This document shows positions 45,539 to 58,700 of a DNA stretch of 64,000 nt, one piece after another; within the stretch, counting starts at the first letter, position 1; each line of letters begins with the position of its first letter. Where the stretch lies: assembly GCF_037042905.1 (NCBI RefSeq), contig NC_087245.1, positions 29,762,001-29,826,000 of the forward strand. The letters run 5' to 3'. Source of the DNA: Lytechinus pictus. Its lineage: Eukaryota; Echinodermata; Echinoidea; Temnopleuroida; Toxopneustidae. Both the position numbers and the translations under genes were made by a program. The notes below the pieces were generated by a model. The model searched no databases. It saw only the letters and a list, made by a program, of their open reading frames with translations, and was not told the origin of the DNA.

Positions 45539-45886
45539 TAGGAATCTTGATTGTACAATATTATTGACGTTGATGGACAGTGATCCTCTTTTAAACCTGT
45601 TGCTTCATCAAGTTCCAATGGCCATCGAACATTGGTCTTATAGGCCTGTATTCTGAAGTCTGGTTGTTGAAAGGTCATGGTTTAACATTGTAGGAAGCTG
45701 TCATGTTTATATTTTATGATTCTTGTGTTTACTGTGCTCTGTCGCATGCTTTAATGGTATGTTGATGATCATTCCCAGACATTTATGAAATGAATTTGAG
45801 CACGCAAAAGTGTTGAGAAATTGATTCTGTACTGTTAGAAGTTTGTTTCAATATTGGCTATCCATACAAAAACCTCAAATTAGGAC
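45539..45886 (+). other. CENPA 3' flank
   Basis: Probable 3'UTR. No canonical AATAAA is seen before the next mobile element. An ATTAAA variant occurs near 46121, beyond that element. Confidence 0.35.
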
Positions 45887-46073
45887 CTGGAGGGTGTTTC
45901 ATAAAACTGTTTGTAAAGTTAAGAGCGACTTAAGAACAACTGGTGATTCTTATGGTAAATGATATTCACCATTAATGTTCATTGGTGATTATTTAGCGCG
46001 TAAGAAAGGTTCACCAGTTGTTCTTAAAGTCGCTCTTAACTTACAAACAGCTTTATGAAACGGTCCCCTGGTT
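45887..46073. mobile_element. Palindromic MITE, second GTTTCATAAAG copy
   Basis: CCTGGAGGGTGTTTCATAAA and TTTATGAAACGGTCCCCTGG are inverted ends. Inner arms GTTAAGAGCGACTTAAGAAC and inverse. Same family as 8551-8710. Confidence 0.8.
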
Positions 46074-46850
46074 TAGTTTATTACCCCCAGGTCCAGAATA
46101 TGGGCCTTGGTGTCTTATAATTAAATTCTCTTTGAAAGCAGGAGAGCTTTGAATGAGATGATTTAAAAGAGATGTGTTTGGAATAATTGACTCTCATGCA
46201 ATATTGAAAGGAGAAGTACATTCTTGATATAGTGATCATTAGGAAAATTAATTACAATTTTACATACTGTATGTTGAAAATAGGAAGTTATGCCCCATTA
46301 TTGACAGGGGGGGGGGGGTTGAATATATCTCTTAACTGGTTGTGCCACTAAACCTGTACTCACTTTTAAGGGTCACATTGGTGGAAAATGGTCCCCTTTA
46401 TTGGAGGATTTTTAATCTAAAATAATGTCCTATTTATGATCTTCTGAATTTTAAAGGGTTAACATATCTGGTATTAATACCGAAATGTCAGAATCATACT
46501 CATGATTTATTCTCGGATTTTTCTTCTCCAAAATTCTATCTACATGTATTCGAGCGACACATTGCACTCCCATTCACCCTATTGGGTCATAAACCTTTCT
46601 CTCATATTCATAAGGGGATACAAAGCACAATCGCATTTTGCATCACTTTTGGTAAAAAAATCACAGATGCAGACACTTCAATACTCTTGGCCTAATTTAG
46701 TGTTTTTTTGGAATTTCATAGAATAATTCTGGGTATGAATCCTGAATAAGATGTTGGTGGAAGGTGAGATGAAATACCCAGAGATGGCTCTCTGTTGTGT
46801 GTAATACCAAATTAGCCATTGCAAGAAATTGTGTTTCCTGGAGATTGACC
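46074..46850. other. Spacer, nothing recognised
   Basis: G9-10 run at about 46308. No gene. Confidence 0.5.
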
Positions 46851-47132
46851 AGGGGCCCATCTTACAAAGAGTTGGTATTGATCTGATCAATCGCAACTAT
46901 GGACGGCCAGCAAAGTCAACATATAAAATGCATGTTTATTTTTTTTTAATTCTAGATATGAATGTACATGTATATCCTTAAATTCATTGATTTCTTGACA
47001 ATTTGGTGTGATCTCCGTTGTTTACAAAGGACATTTTGCAAATTTTCTTTAGAAAAAATTATGACACTGATGGATTTCCATAGAGTTACTATTGATTGGA
47101 TCAATCGTAACTCTTTGTATGATGGGGCCCAG
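46851..47132. mobile_element. 282-bp element with terminal inverted repeats
   Basis: GGGGCCCATCTTACAAAGAG and CTCTTTGTATGATGGGGCCC are inverted. The homology extends inward through TTGATCTGATCAATCG and its counterpart. Confidence 0.7.
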
Positions 47133-49076
47133 ATATACAGTATTTGTAAGTGATATTTTAAGAGAATTTTATGACTAGTATACTGAGTGATTCAAACGAA
47201 CCTACATGTATATAATGAATTCGTTTTAAAAGAGGATCACTATCACTATTGTAGATAAAAATGTATATTTTAATAGTTTGTTAATACAATCCTTGTGAAG
47301 TTTGAATATTGAGGCAATTTTTGCATCTCACTTTGTTCTTCCATTTAGTGTATTTGAGAGTAATGTAATCTTATCACAGTTATCTTGTTTCATCTTCTTT
47401 TTTTTTTCAAGTCTAATCGGCATTGTCTTTCTAGGCTATGGGAATCGTATTCCAACTGCAGAAGAAACATTTCAAGATTGTTGCAAAAAATAATTATAAT
47501 TGGCAATCCTGAAACTATTAGGCAAATAACGTAATTGTTTTTGTAATTACAATTTCAATTGCAAATTGGAAAGTGATTGATGTTTTATTTTGTCTTCCAG
47601 TTTTTAATAGAAGTTCAACCAATTTTATGTGGATATATTTATGCATTCATTGATGTTTGATATTCAAGAAACAATATATTTCAAAATTTCAGCAACTGAA
47701 ATAATTTTAAGTGTATTTAAATAGCCTATCCATTTAAAGCATAGGGCTTGCCTGTTACTAATGGTACATACATGTACATGGCAAGGACATAGCCCAAGTG
47801 CTGCTCATCACTGGTGAAATCATTATTCATTTGTCATTCATTTTATGTACATGGATGATTCATGAGACATCCCTTTTCAGGTGATCAATTCTTTTTTTTC
47901 CACCAGTCAAATATCTCTAAAAGTTGATGTTGCAACCTCATTGCTTATTGGCCTATTTTGGCCAGAGTCTCATAAATATTCATAGGTTTTCTACAATTGA
48001 AACAATCTAATTATAAAGAAGGGATGAACATTTGCATTGTAAATACATGTAGTTTTTTTAATATGTATAAACAGAATGTATTGTTTTTATTGTGCAGAGT
48101 CATCATTGATAGCAGTTTGTCAACTGAAGAGGCTACCCTGTTGAAATAAAAATGGAAATAAATAAATAAATAGAATTTTAAATAAGCGAATGTATACATT
48201 CCACCTAATGCATGAAGTCAGTTCTGTCAAATGTATGTGGTCTTGGAGGGGGGGGGGGGTAGTTTTTAACAGGTGTGTAATATGGCCACTTTAATTTCCT
48301 TCATACACTTAATAACATCTGATATTGTTAACCTGAAAATTGTAGGAACATACAAGTTATAGATTAAAAATCATAATACCATCTCAAATTGCAATACATA
48401 TCTTCATGTTATGATCTGTTCTTGTAATTGGCCAATTATTTTACATGTACATATCTATCCCGATAGCAGTGTGACAAACAGGTGCTATTTCAGTGAAGGT
48501 CATGAGAAGCTGTCTGTGCACATTGATTACATATTTTAATTTTTATTCCTTTGTTACAGTGGATAGGTATGATTGAATTTTAGTACATTTTAAGAATAAT
48601 TTTTAAGGATAGACCCTTCTTGTTGAAAATTAGCTTGAATCAATTTTTTAAATGGTATTTCAAGTTTCGATGATCAAACTCTGTTGTCTCATTCTGTGTG
48701 TACATCCAACAAGTCACCCATGTGCCTTTGATTCTGGAAGATTGATCGCAAGTGTTCATTATATCAGTATATTATATTATGGAGTTATAAATGAACTCTC
48801 TTCATTTCCTGCAGTCTTCAAGTGCCTTGGATGAAAACTAATTATTAATTTATATTGATATTCATCTTTTTGATAACGCTAGTTAAAATTCAAGTTTGAA
48901 TTTGTGTGTTTTATTAGGGCCCTGTTGCAGAAACCTTGCATTTTAAGTTTTGAATGCTAATCAAGAAATCGTTCGCATATGAATTTTCAGCCAATCTGAT
49001 TTGCATTTGAACAATAATGTTGAATGTATCTTTTTAGTGTGACAGGGTCCTAATCAGACAGGGCATAGTTATTTAA
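47133..49076. other. Spacer, nothing recognised
   Basis: AT-rich with a G13 run near 48248. No exon or RNA gene is supported. Confidence 0.5.
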
Positions 49077-49670
49077 AGGGGAATCCAACCCAAATAAAAA
49101 CTTGTTTTCATAAGGAAAAGAAAAATCAGACAAGTTGATAGGTGAAAGTTTGAACAATATTGGACAAACAACAAGAAAGTTATGAATTTTTAAAAGTTGC
49201 AAATATTGGTAATCACTATACCCATGGAGACTTCAAATTGGCCGCATATGGGATGTCATAGTGATGTAAGGCAAGGACTACTCTTCCATGTACTTCAATA
49301 CATATTATGGCTAAAATGTCATTTTTCCCAAAAGTTTTATTTCAAATTATATTTTTCTTTCATGAGGACATAAAACAATATACTACTGGGTTATATTTAG
49401 ATTACTGCCCCAGGGGAATGGGTACTTAGGAGAAAACCACAAATCCCTGATAATAAAGTACATGGCCTATGGGAAAGTTGTCCTTGCCCCTTGTCATAAT
49501 TACCTTACCCAGTTGCCAATTTGAAATCTACATAGTATCAGTGATCTCAATTTTAAAGCAGCTATAACTTTCTTATTGCTTGTCCGATTTCTTTCAAACT
49601 TTCACCATTCTGATTAATCTATTTTTCTCCTTCCCAACACAACATTTTATGGCCAAGGCTGGATTCCCCT
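49077..49670. mobile_element. TTAA-flanked MITE, copy 2
   Basis: Inverted ends AGGGGAATCCAACCC and GGCTGGATTCCCCT with TTAA at 49073-49076 and 49671-49674. The arms share the AAGAAAGTTATGAATTTTAA / AGCTATAACTTTCTT pairing seen in the other copies. Confidence 0.75.
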
Positions 49671-49674
49671 TTAA

Positions 49675-50154
49675 CAAAATGGCAAGTAATGAATACTGCC
49701 TGAAAATGACAAGAGGAAATAAGTGACATATGAAACAAATTTAGTACTTGATCATAAATTACATAGCATGCTCTTTGGGGCACAAATTTATGTATGATCA
49801 TTCATGTTAAACCAATGGTTCTCAACCTGCTTTATCAATGTTCGTTTGAGCCCCCTTCAATCTTATTGAGGTTCAACTCACAGATTCCGAATAAGGGAAA
49901 AGACAGTGTGCATTGAGAAAAATATTTTCCTCTGTGGCAGAAAATGCCATTTTGTGTCACTTGCTTGCTTTTGGCATTGTTGGGCAGATTAGTTCAGATA
50001 TGATAGAAAATAGTGTGTCTCAAGTACTATTAATTAATTCCATTGTACTATCCATCACATTCTCTGGGTATTAAGCCTTGCCAATAAATTGACTTGTTTT
50101 AATTACCCTGTCTGATGCTTCCTTCATTGATATACAATGTATATTTATGCTGCA
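49675..50154. other. Spacer, nothing recognised
   Basis: No gene or clear repeat. Confidence 0.5.
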
Positions 50155-50278
50155 GTTACATTTCCCCTAAGGCGGCCGTACAGTGAGTCAAAAACGGCCG
50201 TTTTATTTTTATTCCAACCACCTTTTTGTAGCCGTTTTCGACTCGCTGTACGGCTGCCGTAGGGCAAATGTAATTGCG
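50155..50278. repeat. GGCGGCCGTAC inverted repeat, copy 2
   Basis: TTACATTTCCCCTAAGGCGG and CTGCCGTAGGGCAAATGTAA are inverted ends with ACGGCCGTTTT inside. Relative of 7530-7815. Confidence 0.8.
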
Positions 50279-51274
50279 CCATTACTCTGCATAAGTTGAC
50301 CTTTCATGCCTCAATCACTAAAAAGCACTTTTTTCCAGGAAAGTTGTCAGCTCTGACAGTTACTAGTATAAATAGTCAAATGCCTACATTCTCAGTCATA
50401 ACCAAGGAGAGTGAAACACTTCAATGATCATGCAAAACATTTATTTCTTTTAAGTCAAATTTAAGGAAGCTGAGAAAATATCTGTAGTTCTACAGATTTG
50501 ACCTGGCAGATGTTAAAGTGAATTTCAGTAATTGGGACCTGTCACATAAAACTAGCAATTAAGAACCCACTGCACTATACGTATGAGAGAAGGGGGAAAC
50601 CCCGGTGTAGTGGTCCACCTGCACTCCCCCCTATCAGTTATATCGGGAGGAGAGACCTGCGGGTCATTGTGATTCAGTTTGCTTTTCGCCTCCCAGGCAT
50701 ATGCAGGTGACGCCAAACAAATAATATACAAATATACCAGGCTTTGAGTAAGTATAGCGGGAATTATTCATCCGAGGTTGGACTGGCATTACTATTTAGC
50801 ACATTTTCGACATCATCGCGAAATAGTGAGAATATGTTTGGTCACATGATGCTATTTAAACCAATCAGCATACAGGATTTAATTCATGTAGGATATAATA
50901 ATTATTTGTATCTACATGTACAGGTGCCCAAGTTGAATCCCTTGGGACCAGAGAAATTTTTTCTAAGATGTAAGCTGCATAATGTTTTTAATATTCTGGT
51001 CTGAAATAAAGCTTCGAGATAGGCGATTATTCTACTCGGGGAGGTCGACTTCTGCAGTCTACTGCATGCTGTCAATGACACCCCGCCAATGTTCCAATCA
51101 ATTTCTATGTCTCCATGGCTAATACCATTAAAAAAGCTTAATAGTTGCCATCTTTGAATAGTTATATGCAACAGGGTCCCTACAGACCTGGAATGTGCAA
51201 GAGGCTTTTGCAAAATCTAATCTTGAGCGCTGAATGCTTCTTGGTTCAGGGCCCCCGTTTCATAAAATAATAAA
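50279..51274. other. Spacer with repeat fragments
   Basis: About 50728-50800 resembles one arm of the hairpin at 25520-25692 (ATATACCAGGCTTTGAGTAA, CATCCGAGGTTGGAC). The rest is unassigned. Confidence 0.4.
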
Positions 51275-51990
51275 AAATAATACATAAGACTTGTATAGTG
51301 CACGTTTTAATACTTAGATGCTCCAGGCACTTGAGCATTAGAGAAAGGGAGAAAAAAATCAAACTTAACATTCAATACATTTTCGAACTTTAACAATGAA
51401 AACAATAAGCCGATGTCTGTCAAAAAGCACTTTTAAACAGGTATGTTTTCAGGTTGCCCCTGAAGATGGTTACAGATGTCTGGGTTTTCAAACTTTGAGA
51501 GAGAATTACACAGGGTCGGCCCTGCATGAGGAAGGGCCTGTTCACCCATAATTTATTAGAAACTGGAACCTGTAAAAGATTAGATGTTAAGGATCTTAGG
51601 GGTCTTGAGGGATGGAAGTTATGTATCAAAGACTTATTGTAACTGGGGGAAGTTCCATTGACAATATGAAAGATATGTGTTCCTTGAGGGGAAACCAGTG
51701 AAGACTTTTCAGTAAAGGGATGATGTGGACAAAGTTACAATACGCGCAGCTGCATTTTGCAACTTCTGCAATTTACTAATTTGAGAATGTGGTAAGTGGT
51801 TAAGTGTTACACCTATTGTAAATTTGCCATGATTACAACCGCCATGTAACGGCTCATCAGCATATCACAAGCAAGGTTTCCATGGTAGATATAATGAACG
51901 GCAAAGTTACAATACTCGGGGATGTCCAAAAGTGTACTGGTACAAGGTTTGGGTCCATGGGTGAACTACTTTGTATTAAATCGGTTCTAA
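51275..51990. mobile_element. Probable dispersed repeat
   Basis: Starts near ATAATAAAAAATAATACATA and continues through CAGGTTGCCCCTGAAGATGG. The style (AT-rich simple start, GC-richer body) suggests a minus-oriented retroposed element. There is no second copy in this window to prove it. Confidence 0.3.
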
Positions 51991-52486
51991 AAGTAACAAC
52001 AAGATTGTGTACTGTAGCCTTGTATTCTTAAATATAAGTAAAACATCAATGACTGACAGTGACAAGTGGTTTTTCTAATATAGTTTACTATGAAAACTTA
52101 GTAATTATGTGTCTACTGATTAAGTATCAGTAAATTAAATTGGTAAAAGAAGTTAACATGAATATACTCCTTATTTTACATTACACATGTAGCAGACAAC
52201 TTCAGTGAATATTGGAAAAAAAAAACCCAAAACAACCATGTGGATTACTGAAAGTGAATTATTTATACAGCATACAGCACCATGGGCGGAAAGTATAAAA
52301 AATATAAAGTTTAGTTCAGACTTTCCTATGACCCAGGAAAAAATAAAACCAATCATCTGAATACTTGAAAATATAATCTTGCACGGAGACGATGCTTGAA
52401 CGATCAGCAAAGGTGATCTAGGCAGTCTGTCAAGGTCACATTGAGCAAGTGATGGAGCAATCTTCCAGCGTTGAATATCACCCAAG

Positions 52487-52792
52487 TCACATTTCTCCAG
52501 GCAAAATATCAAAGTCACACACAATCCCGTAGTGGTCACTAGGGAACCGTCGACAGCCCGGCAGTCTGTCATTGCCGATCAGTGTGAAAGAACTTATGCT
52601 CAAGTTCGTACAGTGCCCCGCTGCGGGTCGTAGGTAGAGGCGATCAAAGCGGATTTTGGGTTTGTAACGTCCCGATTCCCAATCCAGATTGTCATTGGTG
52701 GTGGTGTCCCAGGTGAACTTTGTCTTAGGATCAGCTCCGCAGGCTTCCCATAAGTCTATGATTCCTTTAGGCACTCCACCCATGCTGGCAAT
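52487..52792 (-). CDS. TDP2: TDP2 last coding exon with FPSDHYG motif
   Basis: Acceptor TTCGTTATAG|AT. Residues 212-312: GGVPKGIIDLWEACG, TWDT, IRFDRLYLRP, and RRFPSDHYGIVCDFDIL; stop TGA at 52487-52489. Confidence 0.95.
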   Translation of the reverse strand: MASMGGVPKGIIDLWEACGADPKTKFTWDTTTNDNLDWESGRYKPKIRFDRLYLRPAAGHCTNLSISSFTLIGNDRLPGCRRFPSDHYGIVCDFDILPGEM

Positions 52793-55700
52793 CTATAACG
52801 AAGAAAGAACAAATATAATTAACAAGTCTCTACCAAAAAGTTTGATCATATCAATGAAAGTTTTAGCTTTTGCCAAATTCTACCTCCACATCCAGGTAAG
52901 TCTTTAAATATCCGTTTGGAAGCAAAATGGAAGTTGAAAATATGAATCCATAAGAGATTTCGAGGCGAAAAGACAAGTTTTAGAATGTCTGTGATTAGAT
53001 TTGATGACATATCCACTTGCTCTACAGGAGTGTTCAATATCACAACTCAGAGGACTTAACCCATTTGGTCTAATTGCCACTTAGTCTAACTGTTGTATGG
53101 TCTAATACTTACTTGGGCTGTCATATCCGAGATATATAGTCTAATTTGCACTTTGTCAAATAACAATTCGGTTGATAAACAGTTCATCCAATCAGGTAGA
53201 CCAAGTGGTATTAGACCAAGTGGGTTATGGCTAAAATGGGTATAGCTCTCCACAAGGTTCCTCCGATTGGCATGATGACATGAGGAAACATTATTTTTTC
53301 ACAATCAACAAATTTTACCTGTTTTCAGTAAGGTTTCACTTGTTGATCTTCAAACCTTACTTTGACCTTAATCCTCATTCTGAACCAAAAACCCTATCGC
53401 AATCATTACCTTGACATTATATTTTAAGAGGGACAAGCAGAGGAGCAATTGTTGCCAGAACAATTGTTGCAGGAGCAAGTGTCTCATTACCATGGAAAAA
53501 AGACCAAATAAAATGAAAAGAAAAACAAATTTTCAAACCTCTTTATCTCTGAGATTAGTATCCCCTCCAAAGATGACTGCTCTGTCGGGGTCCTTGATCT
53601 GCATCTCTCCTAAAGCCTGCTGGAACTGTGCCAGACGCTCAGCCTGTGCTGGGGCAGTGCTCTCAAGATGTGTGTTCAGGAGTGATATGTATATGTTCTT
53701 GTAACACGCCTGAAAGGAAATAAATGATCAATTACAATGCACAATCAATAAATCAATCTATCACTCATTATATCACATCTCATTTCTCCTGCAGATTTTC
53801 CACCCCATATTCCAGCTATTGACTATTTATCCGTGCAGTTTCAACTTTAGAGCTTCACATGTATGCGTTGAGGAACAGAGGTTTCAAATCTTTCCCCCAC
53901 CAACTTGTCCCACAGATCCTTAAACCTTTTCACTGATTTGGCTTCCACTATTCAAGCTGGCAGCCAGTTCTAGTCCGATATTCTCCAAAGTTCTTGTCTA
54001 GATTTAATTGTTTGGTGGAAAATTTTAACTTGTGTCCTCTTATTGATTAATTGATTGCAGGTGTCAAGATTGAAGAATAAATTAGCAAATTATTCGATCA
54101 GTAAATAGACCCTGGTCACCATCATGAACAGTTCATCAGTTCATGTTATGGCATCCTCAGTAAAAGACAAATTAGACTCCAACAAAGACACAGACAACCT
54201 GACCCATGTCTTATAATAATGTGCTTCATAGCTTGCTCATTAGACAGCAGGCACTGTGGCAATGACCATAACGATGTTCTGACATTTCACCTATCAAATT
54301 AGATAATGACAGTCTCAATCCTATAGTGACTGCTACAGTAAATGCTGATGAGAAAAATGAAATATTCTAGGATATTCTAGACTGAGGCACTATACTCATG
54401 AACCAAATTTTCATCTTCAAAGGCAATCATCAGGCATGCCATTCTTACCGCAAGCAGTGCATCCTTGGTAAACTGCCATCAGAGATTTGCGTCCATTTAT
54501 TAAAGAATCTCCATGTTACATCTTTGTCAGACTTACATTGACCATCAGTAGGTTTCTACCCATCTGGGAGTTCACAAAAGGTTGGACCAAGCTCTTGGTG
54601 ATGCGGCACTCCGTTGATTTCTTCACTAGCGTACAGGTGAAGTAACTAACTTGGTTGCCTTCATAGATCGAATACTTGGAAGACAGTCTTGCCTTGAGGA
54701 TTATGTTAGTCGAAGGAACCACCTCTTGGAGGAAGACTACATCTGGAGCTAACCTGAAGATAGAATAATGAACACAATAACCATCCTTAATTGCTTCAAT
54801 CAAAGATATTTTACTCTTATTTTATAATACTCCTACATCTGAAGCCCAAAGGGATATGCCATCTGCTAATGTATGTGTAAGAAACAATAATATGATTATC
54901 TAAATCTGAATCTTAGGCACTGGAAAGGTAGGGGGGGGGGGTAGAAAGATCTGAATATAGAATGCAAAAGTAGCAAATTGAATATGTTTTAGAGACATAT
55001 TCCATTTGTTTTCACAAGAGAGGATTATTATCTGCTGACCCCCAAATTACAAAAATAACTCAGAATAACTGTAACATCTAGCCAGCAATTCACTGTCCCA
55101 GCAAGGCGTACTCCATCTCAGCCTCAGGCACTTTCAGCCTGCTAGCGTCTCTTAGACTAAGACTATAATTTATGAGCAAATGTGAAAATAAAGTATGTTT
55201 ACTTTTGTAAAAAAAAACTTTTTTCACCATGGGTTAATAAATAAAGAGTATCAAAATGTGATCACAGCTAACAATAATATAAACCAAATGCTTCAGTCTC
55301 TGTACCATAGATTGTTCTGCTGAATTATGTTATGGTTACACTTACCTACATAAACCCCAAGAAGAGACCTCTATTTCTGTCAAACAATAATTGCTTTAAA
55401 TTTGACCAATAGAGAATTGATGAATCGTTAAATAGGAATTCTGTGGAAAAAACAGCAGTTTATGCCTATAGATACTGTACAATCATTTCTGCAACATGAG
55501 CCCCAAATGTAAGCCTACTTGTAGTCAAGTGCCTCCTTTCCCCCTGGTATTGTCATTTGATACAAAGTCCTTACTTCATTATGGTATCACAAGCTGCCAT
55601 CGTTCTCTCCTCGATGTTCCTCTCATCCAGTCCGTCAATGTTCCATGACATCAAACGAAAGATATTTAAATTCTCACTAGCCATTCCTGTCTGCGATGAT

Positions 55701-58700
55701 GCCATCTTGCACAATCCGAGGCTGGACACTGAGAAAGAAAAGTAGATCTATTAAATAACACTGATAAGGTGATACAACGTTGTCAGAAAAAAGTTAAAAT
55801 GATCAGGAGAAAGAAAAACAGGAAAGCCACACCACTGTAGGCCTTCCCTAGCCTTGCCTTTGTCCATGAGATGGTATGCTGGCCTCATCTTAAAAAATAC
55901 CAGGGCTATGATAAAGAGCATAACTTATCATAATAAAGAATTATACATAAAATTTAGAATACACTTCACACAACATTTTCAATGTGCAAGAAAATGAGAG
56001 GAATAATGCGAAGAGGAAGTAATAATAATTCAATTCAATTTTCAATTCAATTCTGGTTTTATTGTGAAAATGGTACATGACAAAAGTCCGAAGACTCATA
56101 TTATCATATTTACAAAGTAAAAATGTACATGTATATTATTAAAAGATTACATTATATCACAATTCTAGTGCTAGACAAATAGTCAACAAATAAAGCCAGA
56201 AAAAATCATTTTGGACAATCTCAAAAAAGATCAAAATCGATTGAAATAACATTGTAAAACTATCATTTTCAAAATTAAATCAGCAAAGTTGCGAAACATT
56301 TACACTCAAAATATCATGATTAAAAGTCCAGCATATTTAAAACTAGAAAAATATGTATATAAAAAAAAATTTTAATAGCAAGACAAATCAAATAATATGT
56401 AAGTCCTATAAAAATATAAACCAGATCAATGTTGTGAATAATTGTAATTTATTATTACATTTACAAAGACATTAAGAAAAAGGAATATGAATGGCAAAAA
56501 TATCATTGTTGCAGCAATTTGTTTTCATCAAATCTTCACCAATCAAAATCTCTAATTTTGCTGGTTTTATTATAAAAAAAAAAAATTAAAAAAAACTTTT
56601 TAAATTGTCATAGGGTGAACTTCCCCTGGCTTTGAGCTGAGTGTGGATAAGCTCCGGGGACCAACAATCCAGCCTGGATGAGTGCAATTTTAATTGGCAT
56701 GCAATTAACGTGCTCATTTCATTGAACTGTAAGTGTTGAACTGTTCGTATATACATACCAAGCAATGTGTGTGGCTAAATGGGCTATTTTGCAATTTTGT
56801 AGTAAAGACACCCATATGTGGTGCACACGGGCTGGCTGTATTATTTGTACACTGCCTTTTAGAGTTTTAGACCCTATGACAAAATCATTTAAACATTTTG
56901 TAAGGGTGAACTTCCCTCCAAGAAAGGTGCACTGGTCCCAGGCTAGGCATAGCGCATCTCGAACAGTCTCCCTATCAATATCCTTTGATGTTCTTCAATA
57001 CGAGTATTAAAAAATTAGCTAAAAATTATGAAAACATATTTATTTTCTCAATAACATCCTACAGCAAGACCTTCAATATCTAATAGTGACTGGGAGAACA
57101 GCTGGGACATGATGTTCGACCCTACTAAGTGCTCATCACTGTCTCTCACCAGGAGCAGACAGCCTCGATCTTGACCCATCTTTCCACCTGCATGGTCACA
57201 TGCTGGAAAAGGTGACTGCTGCAAAGTACCTTTGTGTCACTATCCAACAAAACATGGGCTGGGACAGTCATATCAGTGGGATCTGCAGTAAAGCCAGCAA
57301 AACCCTTAGCTTCCTTTGAAGAAATCTAAAAATAAGCTCTACAACAGATCAAGGAGAGAGCTAATAAAGCCTTTTTGTGAGACCTGTGCTTGAGTAAGCC
57401 TCCTTCGTTTGGGATCCTCCTACAAAGAAACAAATTGATAAGCTGGAGTCTGTAGAGAGATGTGCTGCACGTTTTGTTATCAACAGGTACCACAAAACTA
57501 ACTAGTGAGATGATCATGACCCTTGCCTTGGCTGGTAGACTCTTCAGCAGCGAAGAAAGATCACACGTCTCTCTATGCTCTTCAAAATAACCTACAACCT
57601 TGCATATTGCCCAATAATTAACAAAAAACTTGTCCCACTACCAACTCGCATACAATTCATCGTTCTCACTTAACATTATAATACAAGATGTATGTATGTT
57701 TTTTGTAAGCGCTTGGAGAGCTGAGAGAATTTACTTTTCATATTATTAAACTAAAAGTTTTGACTTTGTCTTTGAGTACTGGATTTTACTAACCCAGGGA
57801 GCGGGCCATGCAGGGCCCAGGACTCGTCCGTGTAATACTAGGCAGACATGGGTACTCTCCAAAATGGGGTAGAATGGCCAATGGGGTCGCAATAGCACTC
57901 CAAATTAAAGGGGTAAAAATAAATTATGCACTCACCTCGATTATGGTCTTATGGATGAAGGTCTATTGACTATTGTATTCCCAGGTCAAAAAACCAGTTA
58001 AGGACCAGTTCATCCAACTGGTACTGGTACCAGTTGATTCCAGTTAGCGAACTGGATTCAATATGGAAATTGGAATACTGGAATCAACTGGATTCCAGTT
58101 GATTCCAATACTGGAATCAACTGGAATCAACTGGAATCCAGTTGACAAATTGTAACTGGTACCAGTTGGAAATACCAGTTGGCAACTGGTCCTAACTGGT
58201 ACCAGTTAGCAACTGGTACCAGTTGACAACTGGTCCTAACTGGTACCAGTTAGGACCAGTTGGAAACATGAGTTGTCAACTGGTGCCAGTTGAAACCAGT
58301 TGGAAACACCAATTGTAAACTGGTGCCAGTTAGGACCAGTTGGAAACATGAGTTGTCAACTGGTGCCAGTTAAAACCAGTTGGAAACACAAATTGTCAAC
58401 TGGTGCCAGTTAGGACCAGTTGGAAACATGAGGTGTCAACTGGTGCCAGTTAAAACCAGTTGGAAACACCAATTGTCAACTGGTGCCAGTTAGGACCAGT
58501 TGGAAACATGAGTTGTCAACTGGTGCCAGTTAAAACCAGTTGGAAACACCAGTTGTCAACTGGTGCCAGTTAGAACAAGTTGGAAGCACCAGTTAGGACC
58601 AGTTGGAAACATAAATTGTCAAGTGGTACCAGTTAGAAACACCCTGCAATGTATAGCATAAACAAAAATGAATCATGTGGATATGTACATTCCCGATCTT

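Noticed and set aside
45325-45678. 117-codon minus-strand frame
   Set aside because: Antisense shadow of CENPA exon 4.
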